The notes under the pieces were generated by a model. It worked only from the letters and a program-made list of their open reading frames with translations, ran no database searches and was not told the DNA's origin. This document shows positions 16,804 through 25,098 of a DNA stretch of 64,000 nucleotides, piece after piece. The translations under genes were made by a program, and so were the position numbers. Within the stretch, counting starts at the first letter, position 1, and every line of letters starts with the position of its first letter. The stretch lies in contig JBKEDD010000005.1 of the NCBI GenBank assembly GCA_047975215.1, forward strand, positions 208,878-272,877, in the 5' to 3' direction. This stretch comes from JAGRMG01 sp047975215. Lineage in GTDB: Bacteria; Pseudomonadota; Alphaproteobacteria; Rhodobacterales; Rhodobacteraceae.

Positions 16804-17583
16804 ATGAAGCACAGCCTTGTTACCGGTGCAGGTACCCGGCTGGGCCGGGCCATGGCCTTGTACCTGGCGGGGCGCGGGTTCGACGTGGCGGTACATTTCG
16901 CCAGTTCCGCCGATGGCGCCGAACAGACCGCGGCCGAGATTCGTGCCTTGGGGCGGCGGGCCGTGACGCTGCGCGCCGATCTGCTTGAGGAGGCGCAGAC
17001 CCGTTCGCTGCTTGCCGATGCGGCGGGCGCGCTGGGCGGGCCTGTCACATGCCTGGTCAACAACGCCTCGATCTTTGAATACGACACTCTGACGAGCGCC
17101 ACGCGAACCTCGTGGGACAGGCATATGGAAAGCAATCTGCGCGCGCCCTTCGTGCTGATGCAGGCCATGGCTGCGCAAGGTCTGGCGCCGGTCGCGGACG
17201 GGACCGGCGAACCGCTGGCCACCGGCCTGGTGGTCAACATGATAGACCAGCGGGTGCGCAAGCTGACGCCCGAGTTCATGAGCTATACCATCGCCAAGAT
17301 GGGTTTGTGGACGCTGACGCGTACCGGCGCGCAGGCGCTGGCGCCCGCGATCCGGGTCAATGCCATCGGTCCGGGCCCGACGCTGCGCGGCCACCGCCAA
17401 AGCGAGGCGCATTTCGCCGCCCAACGCGCCGGAACCATTTCGGGCCGCGGGTCCAATCCCGAGGACATCACTTCCGCCCTGGGCTATTTCCTGGACGCAC
17501 CGGCCGTTACCGGCCAGTTGCTGTGCGTGGATGGCGGCCAGCATCTTGGCTGGAGAACACCGGACCTTCCGGGCGTCGAATAA
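16804..17583 (+). CDS. SDR family oxidoreductase (FolM/pteridine-reductase-like)
   Basis: 259 residues. The Rossmann motif reads TGAGTRLGRAMA, with the Arg-Leu-Gly pattern of FolM and PTR1-type dihydromonapterin/pteridine reductases rather than the usual TGxxxGIG. NNASIFEYD and the catalytic YTIAK follow. The end VTGQLLCVDGGQHL is the standard SDR C-terminus. It likely reduces a pterin with NADPH in the cytoplasm. ATG 16804 follows an AAGGGCAGAGA stretch; an upstream in-frame ATG at 16771 lies before the conserved fold. The gene ends a plus-strand run before the AT-rich region at 17584-17876. Confidence 0.85.
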   Translation: MKHSLVTGAGTRLGRAMALYLAGRGFDVAVHFASSADGAEQTAAEIRALGRRAVTLRADLLEEAQTRSLLADAAGALGGPVTCLVNNASIFEYDTLTSATRTSWDRHMESNLRAPFVLMQAMAAQGLAPVADGTGEPLATGLVVNMIDQRVRKLTPEFMSYTIAKMGLWTLTRTGAQALAPAIRVNAIGPGPTLRGHRQSEAHFAAQRAGTISGRGSNPEDITSALGYFLDAPAVTGQLLCVDGGQHLGWRTPDLPGVE

Positions 17584-17876
17584 AAGGTGCCCCATCGTCA
17601 AGTTTTGCACCGCACGAGTCTTTGTAGCATAAGCGTTACAAAAACACCTGTGTTTTCATTGACTTGAAAAGGCCATAAAATAATATCACGTATTTTCAGA
17701 TGCTTACAAAAGTGCACTTTTTTTGTGCAGTCGTGCGAACCCGGCTGAATGCAACGAGAAATTGCGCCTCGCCGAAAGTTATCTGCAAACTTATCCACAC
17801 GTTCCGTGGATTTGTTCGGGCTTGAACCGGACGCATCAAGATTGCAGCCACGGCCAGAGAATCATATCTCCTGCCT
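17584..17876 (+). promoter_or_regulatory. AT-rich promoter region of uvrC with palindromes and a DnaA box
   Basis: A 293-base noncoding stretch much richer in A+T than its surroundings. It holds an inverted repeat AAAACAC-CT-GTGTTTT (17641-17656), a perfect 14-bp palindrome AAAAGTGCACTTTT followed by more Ts (17708-17724), which could end the upstream SDR transcript, and a perfect 9-base DnaA box TTATCCACA (17791-17799) with a 7/9 match at 17779-17787. GTTC-N6-GAAC at 17814-17827 resembles half-sites bound by LexA, but does not fit the alphaproteobacterial spacing. This is the likely promoter of the uvrC-pgsA-moaDE genes. Confidence 0.5.
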
Positions 17877-19754
17877 ATGACCGATCAGCCCGCCCGTTCC
17901 GATGACCCGTCCGCGACCGGCCATGCCTGCATACAGGCATATCTGAAAACGCTGGACGGTTCGCCCGGCGTCTACCGGATGCTCGATGCGCAGGCGCGTG
18001 TTCTATATGTCGGCAAGGCGCGCAATCTGCGCGCGCGGGTGTCAAGCTATGCCCGCCCCGCCGGACACAGCCCGCGGATCGCGCGCATGATCGCGGCGAC
18101 CGCGTCGATGATGTTCCTGAGCACACGCACCGAAACCGAGGCGCTGCTTCTGGAACAGAACCTCATCAAGCAGCTCAAGCCGAAATACAATGTCCTGCTG
18201 CGCGACGACAAGAGCTTTCCCAACATCCTGGTGGCCGGGAATCATCCGTTCCCTCAGATCAAGAAACATCGTGGTGCGAAGAACGAGAAAGGCAACTATT
18301 TCGGCCCCTTTGCCAGTGCCGGCGCGGTGAACCGCACGCTGAACCAGCTGCAAAAGGCGTTCCTGCTGCGCAATTGCACCGACTCCGTGTTCGAGGGGCG
18401 CACCCGGCCCTGCCTTCTGTATCAGATCAAACGCTGTTCGGCGCCCTGCGTGGGCCTGATCTCGGAAGCCGAATATGGCGCGAGCGTCCGTGATGCCGAA
18501 CGGTTTCTCTCGGGGCGGTCGACCACGGTGCAGGAAGAACTGGCGGCGCAGATGCAGATCGCGTCCGATGCGATGGAGTTCGAGCGCGCCGCCGCCCTGC
18601 GCGACCGCATCCGCGCCCTGACACAGGTGCAGGGTGCGCAGGGCATCAACCCGCGCGGCGTGGCCGAGGCCGACGTGATCGCACTGCATATCGAGGGCGG
18701 CCAGGCCTGTGTTCAGGTGTTCTTCATCCGGTCGGGCCAGAATTGGGGCAATCGCGACTTCTATCCGCGCATCTCGGACGACATGGCGCCGGCCGAGGTG
18801 ATGGAGGCGTTTCTTGGCCAGTTCTACGACAGCAAGGAACCGCCGCGCCAGGTGATCCTCTCGGATGCGATCGAAAACGCCGACCTGATGACCGAGGCGC
18901 TGTCGGGCAAGGCCGGGCGCAAGGTCGCGCTGCTGGTGCCGCAGCGTGGCGAAAAGGCCGAACTGGTCTCGGGCGCGCTGCGCAACGCGCGGGAATCGCT
19001 GGCCCGGCGCATGTCCGAAAGCGCCACCCAGGCGCGGCTGCTGGAGGGGCTGGCACAGGCTTTCGGGCTGGAGGGCCCGCCGCAACGGATCGAGGTCTAC
19101 GACAACAGCCATATCCAGGGCAGCGACGCGGTGGGTGCGATGATCGTGGCCGGGCCCGAGGGCTTTGTGAAGAACAGCTATCGCAAGTTCAACATCCGCG
19201 GCGGTGACCTGACGCCGGGCGACGATTTCGGCATGATGAAGGAGGTGCTGAACCGCCGCTTCTCGCGGCTGCTGAAAGAGGATCCGGACCGTGACCGCGG
19301 GCTTTGGCCCGATCTGCTGCTGATCGACGGCGGTGCCGGTCAGGTCAGTGCCGTTGGCGAGATCATGCAGGCGCATGGTCTGACCGACATTCCGGTGGTG
19401 GGGGTGGCCAAGGGCATCGACCGCGACGCCGGCAAGGAAGAGTTCCACCGCCCCGGCCAGCGTGCCTTTGCGCTGCGCCGCAACGACCCGGTGCTGTATT
19501 TCGTTCAGCGGCTGCGCGACGAGGCGCACAGGTTCGCCATCGGCACGCATCGTGCCAAGCGCGCCAAGGCCATCGGCGCCACGCCGCTTGACGAGGTGCC
19601 GAACGTGGGCGCGGCCCGCAAGAGGGCGCTGCTGGCGCATTTCGGTTCGGCCAAGGCCGTGAGCCGCGCCGCCCTGGCCGACCTCAAGGCGGTCAACGGG
19701 ATCTCGGAAGGCCTGGCGCAGAAGATATACGACTTCTTCCACGAAAAGGGCTGA
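17877..19754 (+). CDS. uvrC: Excinuclease ABC subunit C
   Basis: 625 residues, normal length. UvrC makes both incisions around bulky DNA lesions after UvrA and UvrB have loaded. The GIY-YIG nuclease domain is at about 20-105 (GVYRM...VLYVGKARNLRARV), the UVR domain near 205-240 (AAQMQIASDAMEFERAAALRD), the RNase H-like 3' nuclease around 370-530 with DNSHIQG and LLIDGGAGQ aspartates, and a helix-hairpin-helix pair at the C-terminus (VPNVGAARKRALL, VNGISEGLA). The upstream region has possible SOS and DnaA sites. Downstream lie two hairpins and a decayed antisense gene before pgsA. Confidence 0.97.
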   Translation: MTDQPARSDDPSATGHACIQAYLKTLDGSPGVYRMLDAQARVLYVGKARNLRARVSSYARPAGHSPRIARMIAATASMMFLSTRTETEALLLEQNLIKQLKPKYNVLLRDDKSFPNILVAGNHPFPQIKKHRGAKNEKGNYFGPFASAGAVNRTLNQLQKAFLLRNCTDSVFEGRTRPCLLYQIKRCSAPCVGLISEAEYGASVRDAERFLSGRSTTVQEELAAQMQIASDAMEFERAAALRDRIRALTQVQGAQGINPRGVAEADVIALHIEGGQACVQVFFIRSGQNWGNRDFYPRISDDMAPAEVMEAFLGQFYDSKEPPRQVILSDAIENADLMTEALSGKAGRKVALLVPQRGEKAELVSGALRNARESLARRMSESATQARLLEGLAQAFGLEGPPQRIEVYDNSHIQGSDAVGAMIVAGPEGFVKNSYRKFNIRGGDLTPGDDFGMMKEVLNRRFSRLLKEDPDRDRGLWPDLLLIDGGAGQVSAVGEIMQAHGLTDIPVVGVAKGIDRDAGKEEFHRPGQRAFALRRNDPVLYFVQRLRDEAHRFAIGTHRAKRAKAIGATPLDEVPNVGAARKRALLAHFGSAKAVSRAALADLKAVNGISEGLAQKIYDFFHEKG

Positions 19755-19771
19755 GCCCGGAGGCTCAGCCC
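19748..19771. terminator. 10-bp stem hairpin at the uvrC 3' end
   Basis: GGGCTGAGCC-CGGA-GGCTCAGCCC is a perfect 10-bp stem whose first arm includes the uvrC stop codon. On the minus strand four Ts follow the stem, so it reads as a terminator for the antisense gene at 19808-20305. On the plus strand no T-run follows, so it may only stabilise the uvrC 3' end. Confidence 0.6.
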
Positions 19772-19783
19772 TGAATATGCACG

Positions 19784-19802
19784 GCGCCCGGGAACCGGGC
19801 GC
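19784..19802 (-). terminator. Second GC-rich hairpin between uvrC and the VPLPA remnant
   Basis: GCGCCCGG-GAA-CCGGGCGC, a perfect 8-bp stem with a 3-base loop, 5 bases past the minus-strand stop at 19808. With the 19748-19771 hairpin it forms a tandem pair between convergent genes. Confidence 0.45.
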
Positions 19803-19807
19803 GGGAT

Positions 19808-20305
19808 TTACGACTTGCGTCGGCGCATCAGCGCGAGGCCGCCCAGATCGCTCAGGATCAGCAGCCCGCCCGCCGGAAGCGGAACCGGAGACATGCCGGC
19901 ACTGAAGGTCAGGTTGTCTGCGTAGATGCCGCTGCCGGTGCCCAGGTCGCCGGTTATGCCGAAGGTGACCTTGGCGACGTTGGTCGCGGACAGGGACAGC
20001 GTGTGCATGGTGCTGTCCGACGCAACTATATCGAGCGTCACCGTTTCGAGCAGCGCGTCGAGCGCATCGAAGGCGCTGACGAACAGCCGGTCCGCATCGG
20101 CGTTGAAATCGCCGAGATCGACCGAGATACCGCCCACCAGGCTTGCAAAGGTCGCGGTCCAGAACGAGTCGCCCCGCGAACTTGAACGGACGAGCATCTG
20201 CGATCCGCCCGGCCCGGAAGCACCCGAGCAGGCACCGGCTGCGGCGCCCGCGGTGATGGTGACCTCCGCCGTGCTGCAATCGGCGGTGCTGTCGTAGTGA
20301 TAACG
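19808..20305 (-). pseudogene. VPLPA-CTERM protein, 5'-truncated remnant
   Basis: The minus-strand frame encodes about 160 residues of a secreted-type protein with SFWTATFASLVGG and NVAKVTFGITGD segments, ending in VPLPAGGLLILSDLGGLALMRRRKS-type sequence. That tail (VPLPA, hydrophobic stretch, basic end) is the VPLPA-CTERM sorting signal processed by rhomboid/exosortase-like systems in Rhodobacterales. The expected signal peptide and start codon are missing: in frame, the first Met is internal (codon ending at 20197), and upstream sequence runs into the pgsA promoter with no hydrophobic leader. The gene therefore looks truncated at its 5' end, probably when it was inserted or rearranged between uvrC and pgsA. 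A short product from 20197 cannot be excluded. Confidence 0.65.
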
Positions 20306-20371
20306 GTTGGCTGCATCGCCACGGGTTGCGCGCCTCTTCCCTTGTCGGGGGCAAAGGGATATGCCTCGGCC

Positions 20372-21040
20372 ATGCTGTCGATGAACCTGCCCAACGTGTT
20401 GACGATCCTGCGATTGCTCGCCGCGCCCGGGCTTGCGTTGATGTTCCTGTATTTCCACAGGCCCTATGCCGACTGGTTCGCGCTGGTGCTGTTCCTCGGC
20501 GCAGCGATCACAGACTGGTTCGATGGCTATCTGGCGCGGGCATGGAAGCAGGAAACACGGATGGGCGCGATGCTGGATCCGATCGCCGACAAGGCGATGG
20601 TGATCATCGCGCTGATGGTGATCGTGGGCTATTCGTCGATGTCGCCCTGGCTGGTGCTGCCGGCCACTGTGATCCTGTTTCGCGAGGTGTTCGTTTCGGG
20701 CCTGCGGGAATATCTTGGCGATACGGCCGGAACGCTGAAGGTCACGCGCCTGGCCAAGTGGAAGACCACCGCGCAGATGACAGCGATTTCGGTCCTGTTC
20801 GCGCAGGGCGTGTTCGAACATTACCTGGGCATGTCGGCCTTTGGCATGGACGATGCGCTTGTCGGTCAGATCCTGATGGGCGAGGTCGACGATATGCACG
20901 GTCTGCGCTGGAAGTTCGACGGCATGGTCTGGTCGGGCCGCGCCGGTCTTTGGCTGTTGTGGCTGGCCGCCGCATTGACCCTGATCACCGGCATCGACTA
21001 CTTTCGCAAGTCGCTGCCGTTTCTGAAGGAGCCGCGCTGA
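20372..21040 (+). CDS. pgsA: CDP-diacylglycerol-glycerol-3-phosphate 3-phosphatidyltransferase
   Basis: 222 residues. It makes phosphatidylglycerophosphate in the inner membrane, the first step to phosphatidylglycerol. The CDP-alcohol phosphotransferase motif is complete: DGYLARAWKQETRMGAMLDPIAD fits D-G-x2-A-R-x8-G-x3-D-x3-D. Membrane segments surround it. An insertion of about 25 residues (GMSAFGMDDALVGQI region) lies before the last helix, longer than in E. coli PgsA. ATG 20372 is used; ATG 20381 is equally close to the conserved NLPNVLTILR start. The stop overlaps moaD by 1 base. Confidence 0.93.
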   Translation: MLSMNLPNVLTILRLLAAPGLALMFLYFHRPYADWFALVLFLGAAITDWFDGYLARAWKQETRMGAMLDPIADKAMVIIALMVIVGYSSMSPWLVLPATVILFREVFVSGLREYLGDTAGTLKVTRLAKWKTTAQMTAISVLFAQGVFEHYLGMSAFGMDDALVGQILMGEVDDMHGLRWKFDGMVWSGRAGLWLLWLAAALTLITGIDYFRKSLPFLKEPR

Positions 21041-21285
21041 TGGATGTGTTGTATTTCGCATGGGTCCGCGAACGGATCGGACTGCCCTCGGAGAGGGTCG
21101 AGACCGACGCCGCCACCGTGGCCGGGCTTGTCGAGGAACTGCGCGCCCGCGAGGACCGCTATGCCGCCGCGTTCGCCGACCTGTCTGCGCTGCGGGTGGC
21201 GCTGGATCAGGAGCTTTGTGATTTCGATGCGCCCCTGGCCGGTGTACGCGAGGTGGCGTTCTTCCCGCCCATGACGGGCGGGTGA
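21040..21285 (+). CDS. moaD: Molybdopterin synthase small subunit (sulfur carrier)
   Basis: 81 residues with the ubiquitin-like fold (MDVLYFAWVRERIG start) and the essential C-terminal Gly-Gly after FFPPMTGG, which carries the thiocarboxylate sulfur. With MoaE it turns cyclic pyranopterin phosphate into molybdopterin. It overlaps pgsA by 1 base and sits 1 base from moaE, so all three are cotranscribed. Confidence 0.94.
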   Translation: MDVLYFAWVRERIGLPSERVETDAATVAGLVEELRAREDRYAAAFADLSALRVALDQELCDFDAPLAGVREVAFFPPMTGG

Positions 21286-21286
21286 G

Positions 21287-21730
21287 ATGCGTATCTCGGT
21301 TCAGGACCGGGCGTTCGATTTCGCGGCAGAGGCCCGCGCCTTCGCCGCCGAGGCCAGCGGGATGGGTGCCATCGTCACCTTCACCGGGCTGGTGCGCGAC
21401 CTGGAGGGCGGCGGGCTTGAGGCGATGCAGATCGAGCACTACCCCGGCATGACCGAAAAGGCGATCGCGGCCATCGCGCAGGAGGCGCAGACACGCTGGG
21501 CGCTGGGCGACGTGCTGGTTATCCACCGCCATGGCCGAATGACGCCGGGCGAACAGATCATGATGGTTGCCACAGCCGCGCGCCATCGCGGCGATGCGTT
21601 TGCCGCGGCCGAGTACCTGATGGACTACCTGAAGTCGCGGGCGCCGTTCTGGAAGAAGGAGATCGCCAGGGACGGCGCCGAATGGGTCGCCGCGCGGGAT
21701 GAAGACGAAGCGGCTCTGACCCGCTGGTAG
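21287..21730 (+). CDS. moaE: Molybdopterin synthase catalytic subunit
   Basis: 147 residues, the usual length. The core GAIVTFTGLVRD, QIEHYPGMTEKA and HRHGRMTPGEQ segments are present, as are the late active-site lysines in LKSRAPFWKKE. It accepts sulfur from MoaD to form the dithiolene of molybdopterin. It is the last gene of the uvrC-pgsA-moaD-moaE group, and converges on the minus-strand envelope genes 43 bases away. Confidence 0.95.
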   Translation: MRISVQDRAFDFAAEARAFAAEASGMGAIVTFTGLVRDLEGGGLEAMQIEHYPGMTEKAIAAIAQEAQTRWALGDVLVIHRHGRMTPGEQIMMVATAARHRGDAFAAAEYLMDYLKSRAPFWKKEIARDGAEWVAARDEDEAALTRW

Positions 21731-21773
21731 CGCGGCCTGATCGTCTTGCGGGAAGGGCGGGCCGCCCGATCCG

Positions 21774-22103
21774 TCAGCCGCCTGCCTGCGCCCGTTCCAC
21801 GTACCCGCGCAGTTCCTCGGCTTCCTGGCGGGCATCGCGCAGCCCGTCCATGGCGGCGCGCAGTTCCGCCTCGGTCTGGGCCAGCTGGTTGGTCAGTTCG
21901 GCCTCGCGCTGTTGCAGATAGGTGATCGCCTGGTCGCGGGTTTCCTCGGCTTCGTGCAATTCCTGGCTCATCCGGTCCAGATCGGCCACATCGGTTTGCC
22001 GCACGCGGGTAAAGCGGTGCGCCAGCCAGTTGGCGAACCAGCCCATGCAGAAGGCGACGAACAGGATGACGGCGGTGCTGATGATGAACTCGGTTCGGCT
22101 CAT
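21774..22103 (-). CDS. Membrane-anchored coiled-coil protein, unknown function
   Basis: 109 residues. One N-terminal membrane helix (about 8-28) is followed by an uninterrupted charged coiled coil from about 38 to 105, rich in Glu, Gln, Arg and Ala. The ATG overlaps the stop of the large OmpA-family gene by 4 bases, so the two are coexpressed and may form an envelope complex. I do not recognise a named family. The helix-plus-coil layout resembles small proteins that tether or scaffold envelope machinery. Confidence 0.75.
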   Translation of the reverse strand: MSRTEFIISTAVILFVAFCMGWFANWLAHRFTRVRQTDVADLDRMSQELHEAEETRDQAITYLQQREAELTNQLAQTEAELRAAMDGLRDARQEAEELRGYVERAQAGG

Positions 22104-24058
22104 TGGTCGCTCTCCGTGGCGGCTGTGTCGTCTTCCGGTCCGGGCGCGGGCGCGTCATCCGGTTCGGGCGTGGCGGTCTCGTCGCCGCTATCGTCTGTCC
22201 CGGCGCCCTGGGCGGTGGCGTCCAGCGTGGTTTCGGTCTCGGTGGCGGGTTCGGGGCGGATCAGCCGGAATTCGATCCGCCGATTGGCCTCGCGCCCCTC
22301 TTCGGTGCCGTTGTCGGCGATCGGCCGGGTTTCGCCATAGCCGGTGGCGACATAGGTCGAGGTCAGAACCCGGCGGGCGCGCAGTTCGTTAAGTACCGAT
22401 TGCGCCCGTGCCTGGCTGAGTTCCTGGTTCATTCCCTCGCGCCCCTGGCTGTCGGTATGACCCTGGATTTCCAGCCGCAACTCGCCGCAATCCGACAGGA
22501 TCTCGGCGATCCGGTTCATGGTGTCCAGCGAATCGGCGGCGATCGTTGCCGATCCGGGTTCGAACGCGATCTTGCCGCTGTCCTGAACCCTGGAGAGTTC
22601 GACCTCGCAACTTTCGGGGTCCGGTCCGGTCTCGACAGGGGCGGGCGGTTCGCGATACTCGATCTCCAGATCGAAACTTTCGCCCTCGCCGAGCTTGGCC
22701 GCCAGCAGGCTGGCGATATCGGAACCGGCCTGTTCTGTATCGCTGGCGCCATGCACGCTCAACGCGTCCGGCGTCACCCGCACCACGCCGTTGGTCAGCA
22801 TCGACAGCACTTCCAGCCCGGTAAGCACGCGCACCGGCCAGTCGACAGGCAGATCGGCAACAACCCGGGCCGCCATGTGAACATTGTCCGACCCAAAGCC
22901 CGCCCTGGCATAGCTGGACGCCATCCGCCGCAGGTTCTCGTCGCTCAGCCGGCCGCGCAGTTGCACCAGCCCCTCGGGGCTGAGCGTCGCGGTGAATTCC
23001 GGCGGGCCGGAATCGGTTTTTTCTTCGGGCGCGGGCAGAACCGCATGCAGGGCAAAGACGCGGGGCAGGGCCGATTCCAGTTCCCCAACCACATTGTCGA
23101 ATACCGCGGGGGCGGTACCCTGGTCCGCGATCAGCGAAATGTCGGCATCCGAGAAAGTCACCGATCCCCCGCCAATTTCCGCGAGCGCGGCAAGGCCGAG
23201 TTCGACGGCCCGGGCCCAGTTCGGTGAGGGCACACCCATGCCGATCGTGCAGCTTGCCGTGCCGGTCAGCCCGGCCGCGCGGGCCGCGGCCAGGATTCGC
23301 ACCCGCGACAGTTCGCTTTCGGCCGAACAGGCATCGAACCGGCTGCCCTCCTCGTCGATCAGAAACCGCAGGGTGAAGGGCGTGATGACCGGCCGTGGCG
23401 CCGAGACATCGAGCGCCAGGCGCAGCCCCGGCGGAGCGGCGCGGGTCAGATCGCGTTGAAGATCGCGCCTTTGTTCGGCGTTTTCGGATATGGCGGTGAT
23501 CGACACCGCCCCGGCACCGACCGAGATCTTGGAACGCGGGAGATGCGCGAGCGCGGTGACGGAATAGTCAAGCGAATCGTTCCAGTCCTCCGGCAGCGCG
23601 TAATCCGCGACTTCCAGCAGGTCGGCGACGTTCTCGGACCCGGCGATACCCTGAAGCCGTGCGATCAGCGCATCGCGGTCGGTCGCGGCCGGAATCAGAC
23701 CGATGATCGAGATGCCGCTGTCGTTGCGCAGGATCTCGACCGAGAATCTGGGCGGCGCGAGGTCGGCGGTGGCGGCGATCTCCATGCCGTCGATGATCCG
23801 GGCGGCGTCGACCACGGCGCCCGCCCCGCTCAGGGCATTGAAGCGGGCGGCCTCGTCGGGCGCGGTGCCGCTGAGGATGACGCGCAAGCCGTCGACCTGC
23901 ACCTCGGCCCAGTCGTGACCGGCCTTGTCCAGCGCCCCGCGCACGCCGATCTCGGTGTTGTCCTCGATCGCACTGACGGCGAAACCGGCCGCTACCAGCG
24001 AGAGGATGGCCGCGAGCACGAAGGCCGATCCGACGACGATCAGGGATGATATGCGCAT
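22100..24058 (-). CDS. Envelope protein with BON-like repeats and C-terminal OmpA domain
   Basis: 652 residues. An N-terminal hydrophobic segment (about 8-30) anchors it in the inner membrane or serves as a signal. Residues 40-170 look like two BON-type domains (VQVDGLRVILSGTAPDEAA; VEILRNDSGISIIGLIPA), with further alpha/beta repeats to about 480. An OmpA-like peptidoglycan-binding domain follows at about 500-610 (LEIQGHTDSQGREGMNQEL, then GYGETRPIADN, REANRRIEFRL). The tail from 612 is acidic, Pro/Thr-rich and disordered. It likely spans the periplasm and binds peptidoglycan. It is translationally coupled to the coiled-coil protein at 21774. The start shown is the Met before RISSLIVVG. Confidence 0.85.
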   Translation of the reverse strand: MRISSLIVVGSAFVLAAILSLVAAGFAVSAIEDNTEIGVRGALDKAGHDWAEVQVDGLRVILSGTAPDEAARFNALSGAGAVVDAARIIDGMEIAATADLAPPRFSVEILRNDSGISIIGLIPAATDRDALIARLQGIAGSENVADLLEVADYALPEDWNDSLDYSVTALAHLPRSKISVGAGAVSITAISENAEQRRDLQRDLTRAAPPGLRLALDVSAPRPVITPFTLRFLIDEEGSRFDACSAESELSRVRILAAARAAGLTGTASCTIGMGVPSPNWARAVELGLAALAEIGGGSVTFSDADISLIADQGTAPAVFDNVVGELESALPRVFALHAVLPAPEEKTDSGPPEFTATLSPEGLVQLRGRLSDENLRRMASSYARAGFGSDNVHMAARVVADLPVDWPVRVLTGLEVLSMLTNGVVRVTPDALSVHGASDTEQAGSDIASLLAAKLGEGESFDLEIEYREPPAPVETGPDPESCEVELSRVQDSGKIAFEPGSATIAADSLDTMNRIAEILSDCGELRLEIQGHTDSQGREGMNQELSQARAQSVLNELRARRVLTSTYVATGYGETRPIADNGTEEGREANRRIEFRLIRPEPATETETTLDATAQGAGTDDSGDETATPEPDDAPAPGPEDDTAATESDQ

Positions 24059-24123
24059 GGGCAGGGTGAGTTTCCGGTCCGTGAACTGCGATGTGTCATA
24101 CAGGCGCGGGGCCGGAGGATCAA

Positions 24124-25086
24124 TCAAGCGAACAGGGCCGCGAGAAAGAAGATGAGCGGAATCAGGCCGGTGTCGCGATTTGCGCGAAACAGTTGCAGCA
24201 GCTTGGCGTTGTTTTCGATGTCCAGCCCGCGCAGTTGCCAGGCCATGTGCCAGCCCATCGCCCAGGGTCCGGCGAGCGCGACCACCAGCGCCAGGATGGA
24301 GCCGCCGGGTTTGACTGCCTCGATCACCGCCAGACCCATCAGGGTGACAGTGGCGGCAAGGAAGTACTTCAGCCATTTCGCGGTATCGGTGCCGAACAGG
24401 CGGGCGGTGGACTTGACCCCGATAAGGGCATCATCTTCGGCATCCTGATGCGCATAGATGGTGTCATAGAATAGCGTCCAGGCGATGCCCGAAAGGTAGA
24501 GAATCACCGCCGGCCAGTGCAGCGCGCCGGCATGCGCCGTCCAGGCCAGAAGCGCGCCCCAGTTGAAGGCCAGCCCAAGAAACACCTGGGGCCACCATGT
24601 GAACCGTTTGGCGAAGGGATAGATCGCCACCGGCAGCAGCGACAACACGCCCAGCGCGATCGCAGCGCGGTTGAAGGTCAGCAGGATGGCCAGAGCCGCC
24701 AGCGCCTGCAACGCCATCCATGCCGCGGCCCGCGCCACGCTGACCTGACCCGACGGGATCGGGCGCGAGCGGGTGCGTTCGACGCTGCCGTCGATGCCGC
24801 GGTCGGTGATGTCGTTCCAGGTGCAGCCCGCCCCGCGCATGAGCCAGGCACCGATGCCGCAGCCAAGGGCTATCCAGGCATCCATCCAGCCCGCGCTCTG
24901 GGTCCAGAGCATCGACAGCACCAGCCCCCACCAGCAGGGGATCAGCAGCAGCCAGGTGCCGATCGGCCGGTCGGCGCGGGACAGGCGCAGATAGGGGCGA
25001 ACACGGGCCGGCGCATGGGTATCGACCCAGTTGCCGCCGACCGCGTCGGCGACCTGCCCGTCTGGCGTTGGCGCGTTGCCTTGCAT
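24124..25086 (-). CDS. ubiA: 4-hydroxybenzoate polyprenyltransferase
   Basis: 320 residues with eight or nine membrane helices. It attaches the polyprenyl tail to 4-hydroxybenzoate in ubiquinone synthesis. The first Asp-rich motif is NDITDRGIDG, followed by R.RPIPSG, and the second is in YDTIYAHQDAEDD. The N-terminal 30 residues before RPYLRLSRADRPIG are a normal soluble leader. The start at 25086 lies only 12 bases from the divergent rsmE start, so its promoter must sit inside rsmE or be shared. Confidence 0.95.
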   Translation of the reverse strand: MQGNAPTPDGQVADAVGGNWVDTHAPARVRPYLRLSRADRPIGTWLLLIPCWWGLVLSMLWTQSAGWMDAWIALGCGIGAWLMRGAGCTWNDITDRGIDGSVERTRSRPIPSGQVSVARAAAWMALQALAALAILLTFNRAAIALGVLSLLPVAIYPFAKRFTWWPQVFLGLAFNWGALLAWTAHAGALHWPAVILYLSGIAWTLFYDTIYAHQDAEDDALIGVKSTARLFGTDTAKWLKYFLAATVTLMGLAVIEAVKPGGSILALVVALAGPWAMGWHMAWQLRGLDIENNAKLLQLFRANRDTGLIPLIFFLAALFA

Positions 25087-25098
25087 ATGTAGGCTTTC

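Noticed and set aside
17779..17799. Chromosome replication origin
   Set aside because: Only one perfect DnaA box and one weak neighbour are present, with no cluster of boxes and no dnaA, parAB or similar origin markers nearby.
17801..17827. LexA (SOS) box before uvrC
   Set aside because: GTTC repeats are present but spaced by 9 bases, and the GTTC-N6-GAAC form differs from the alphaproteobacterial 7-base direct-repeat consensus.
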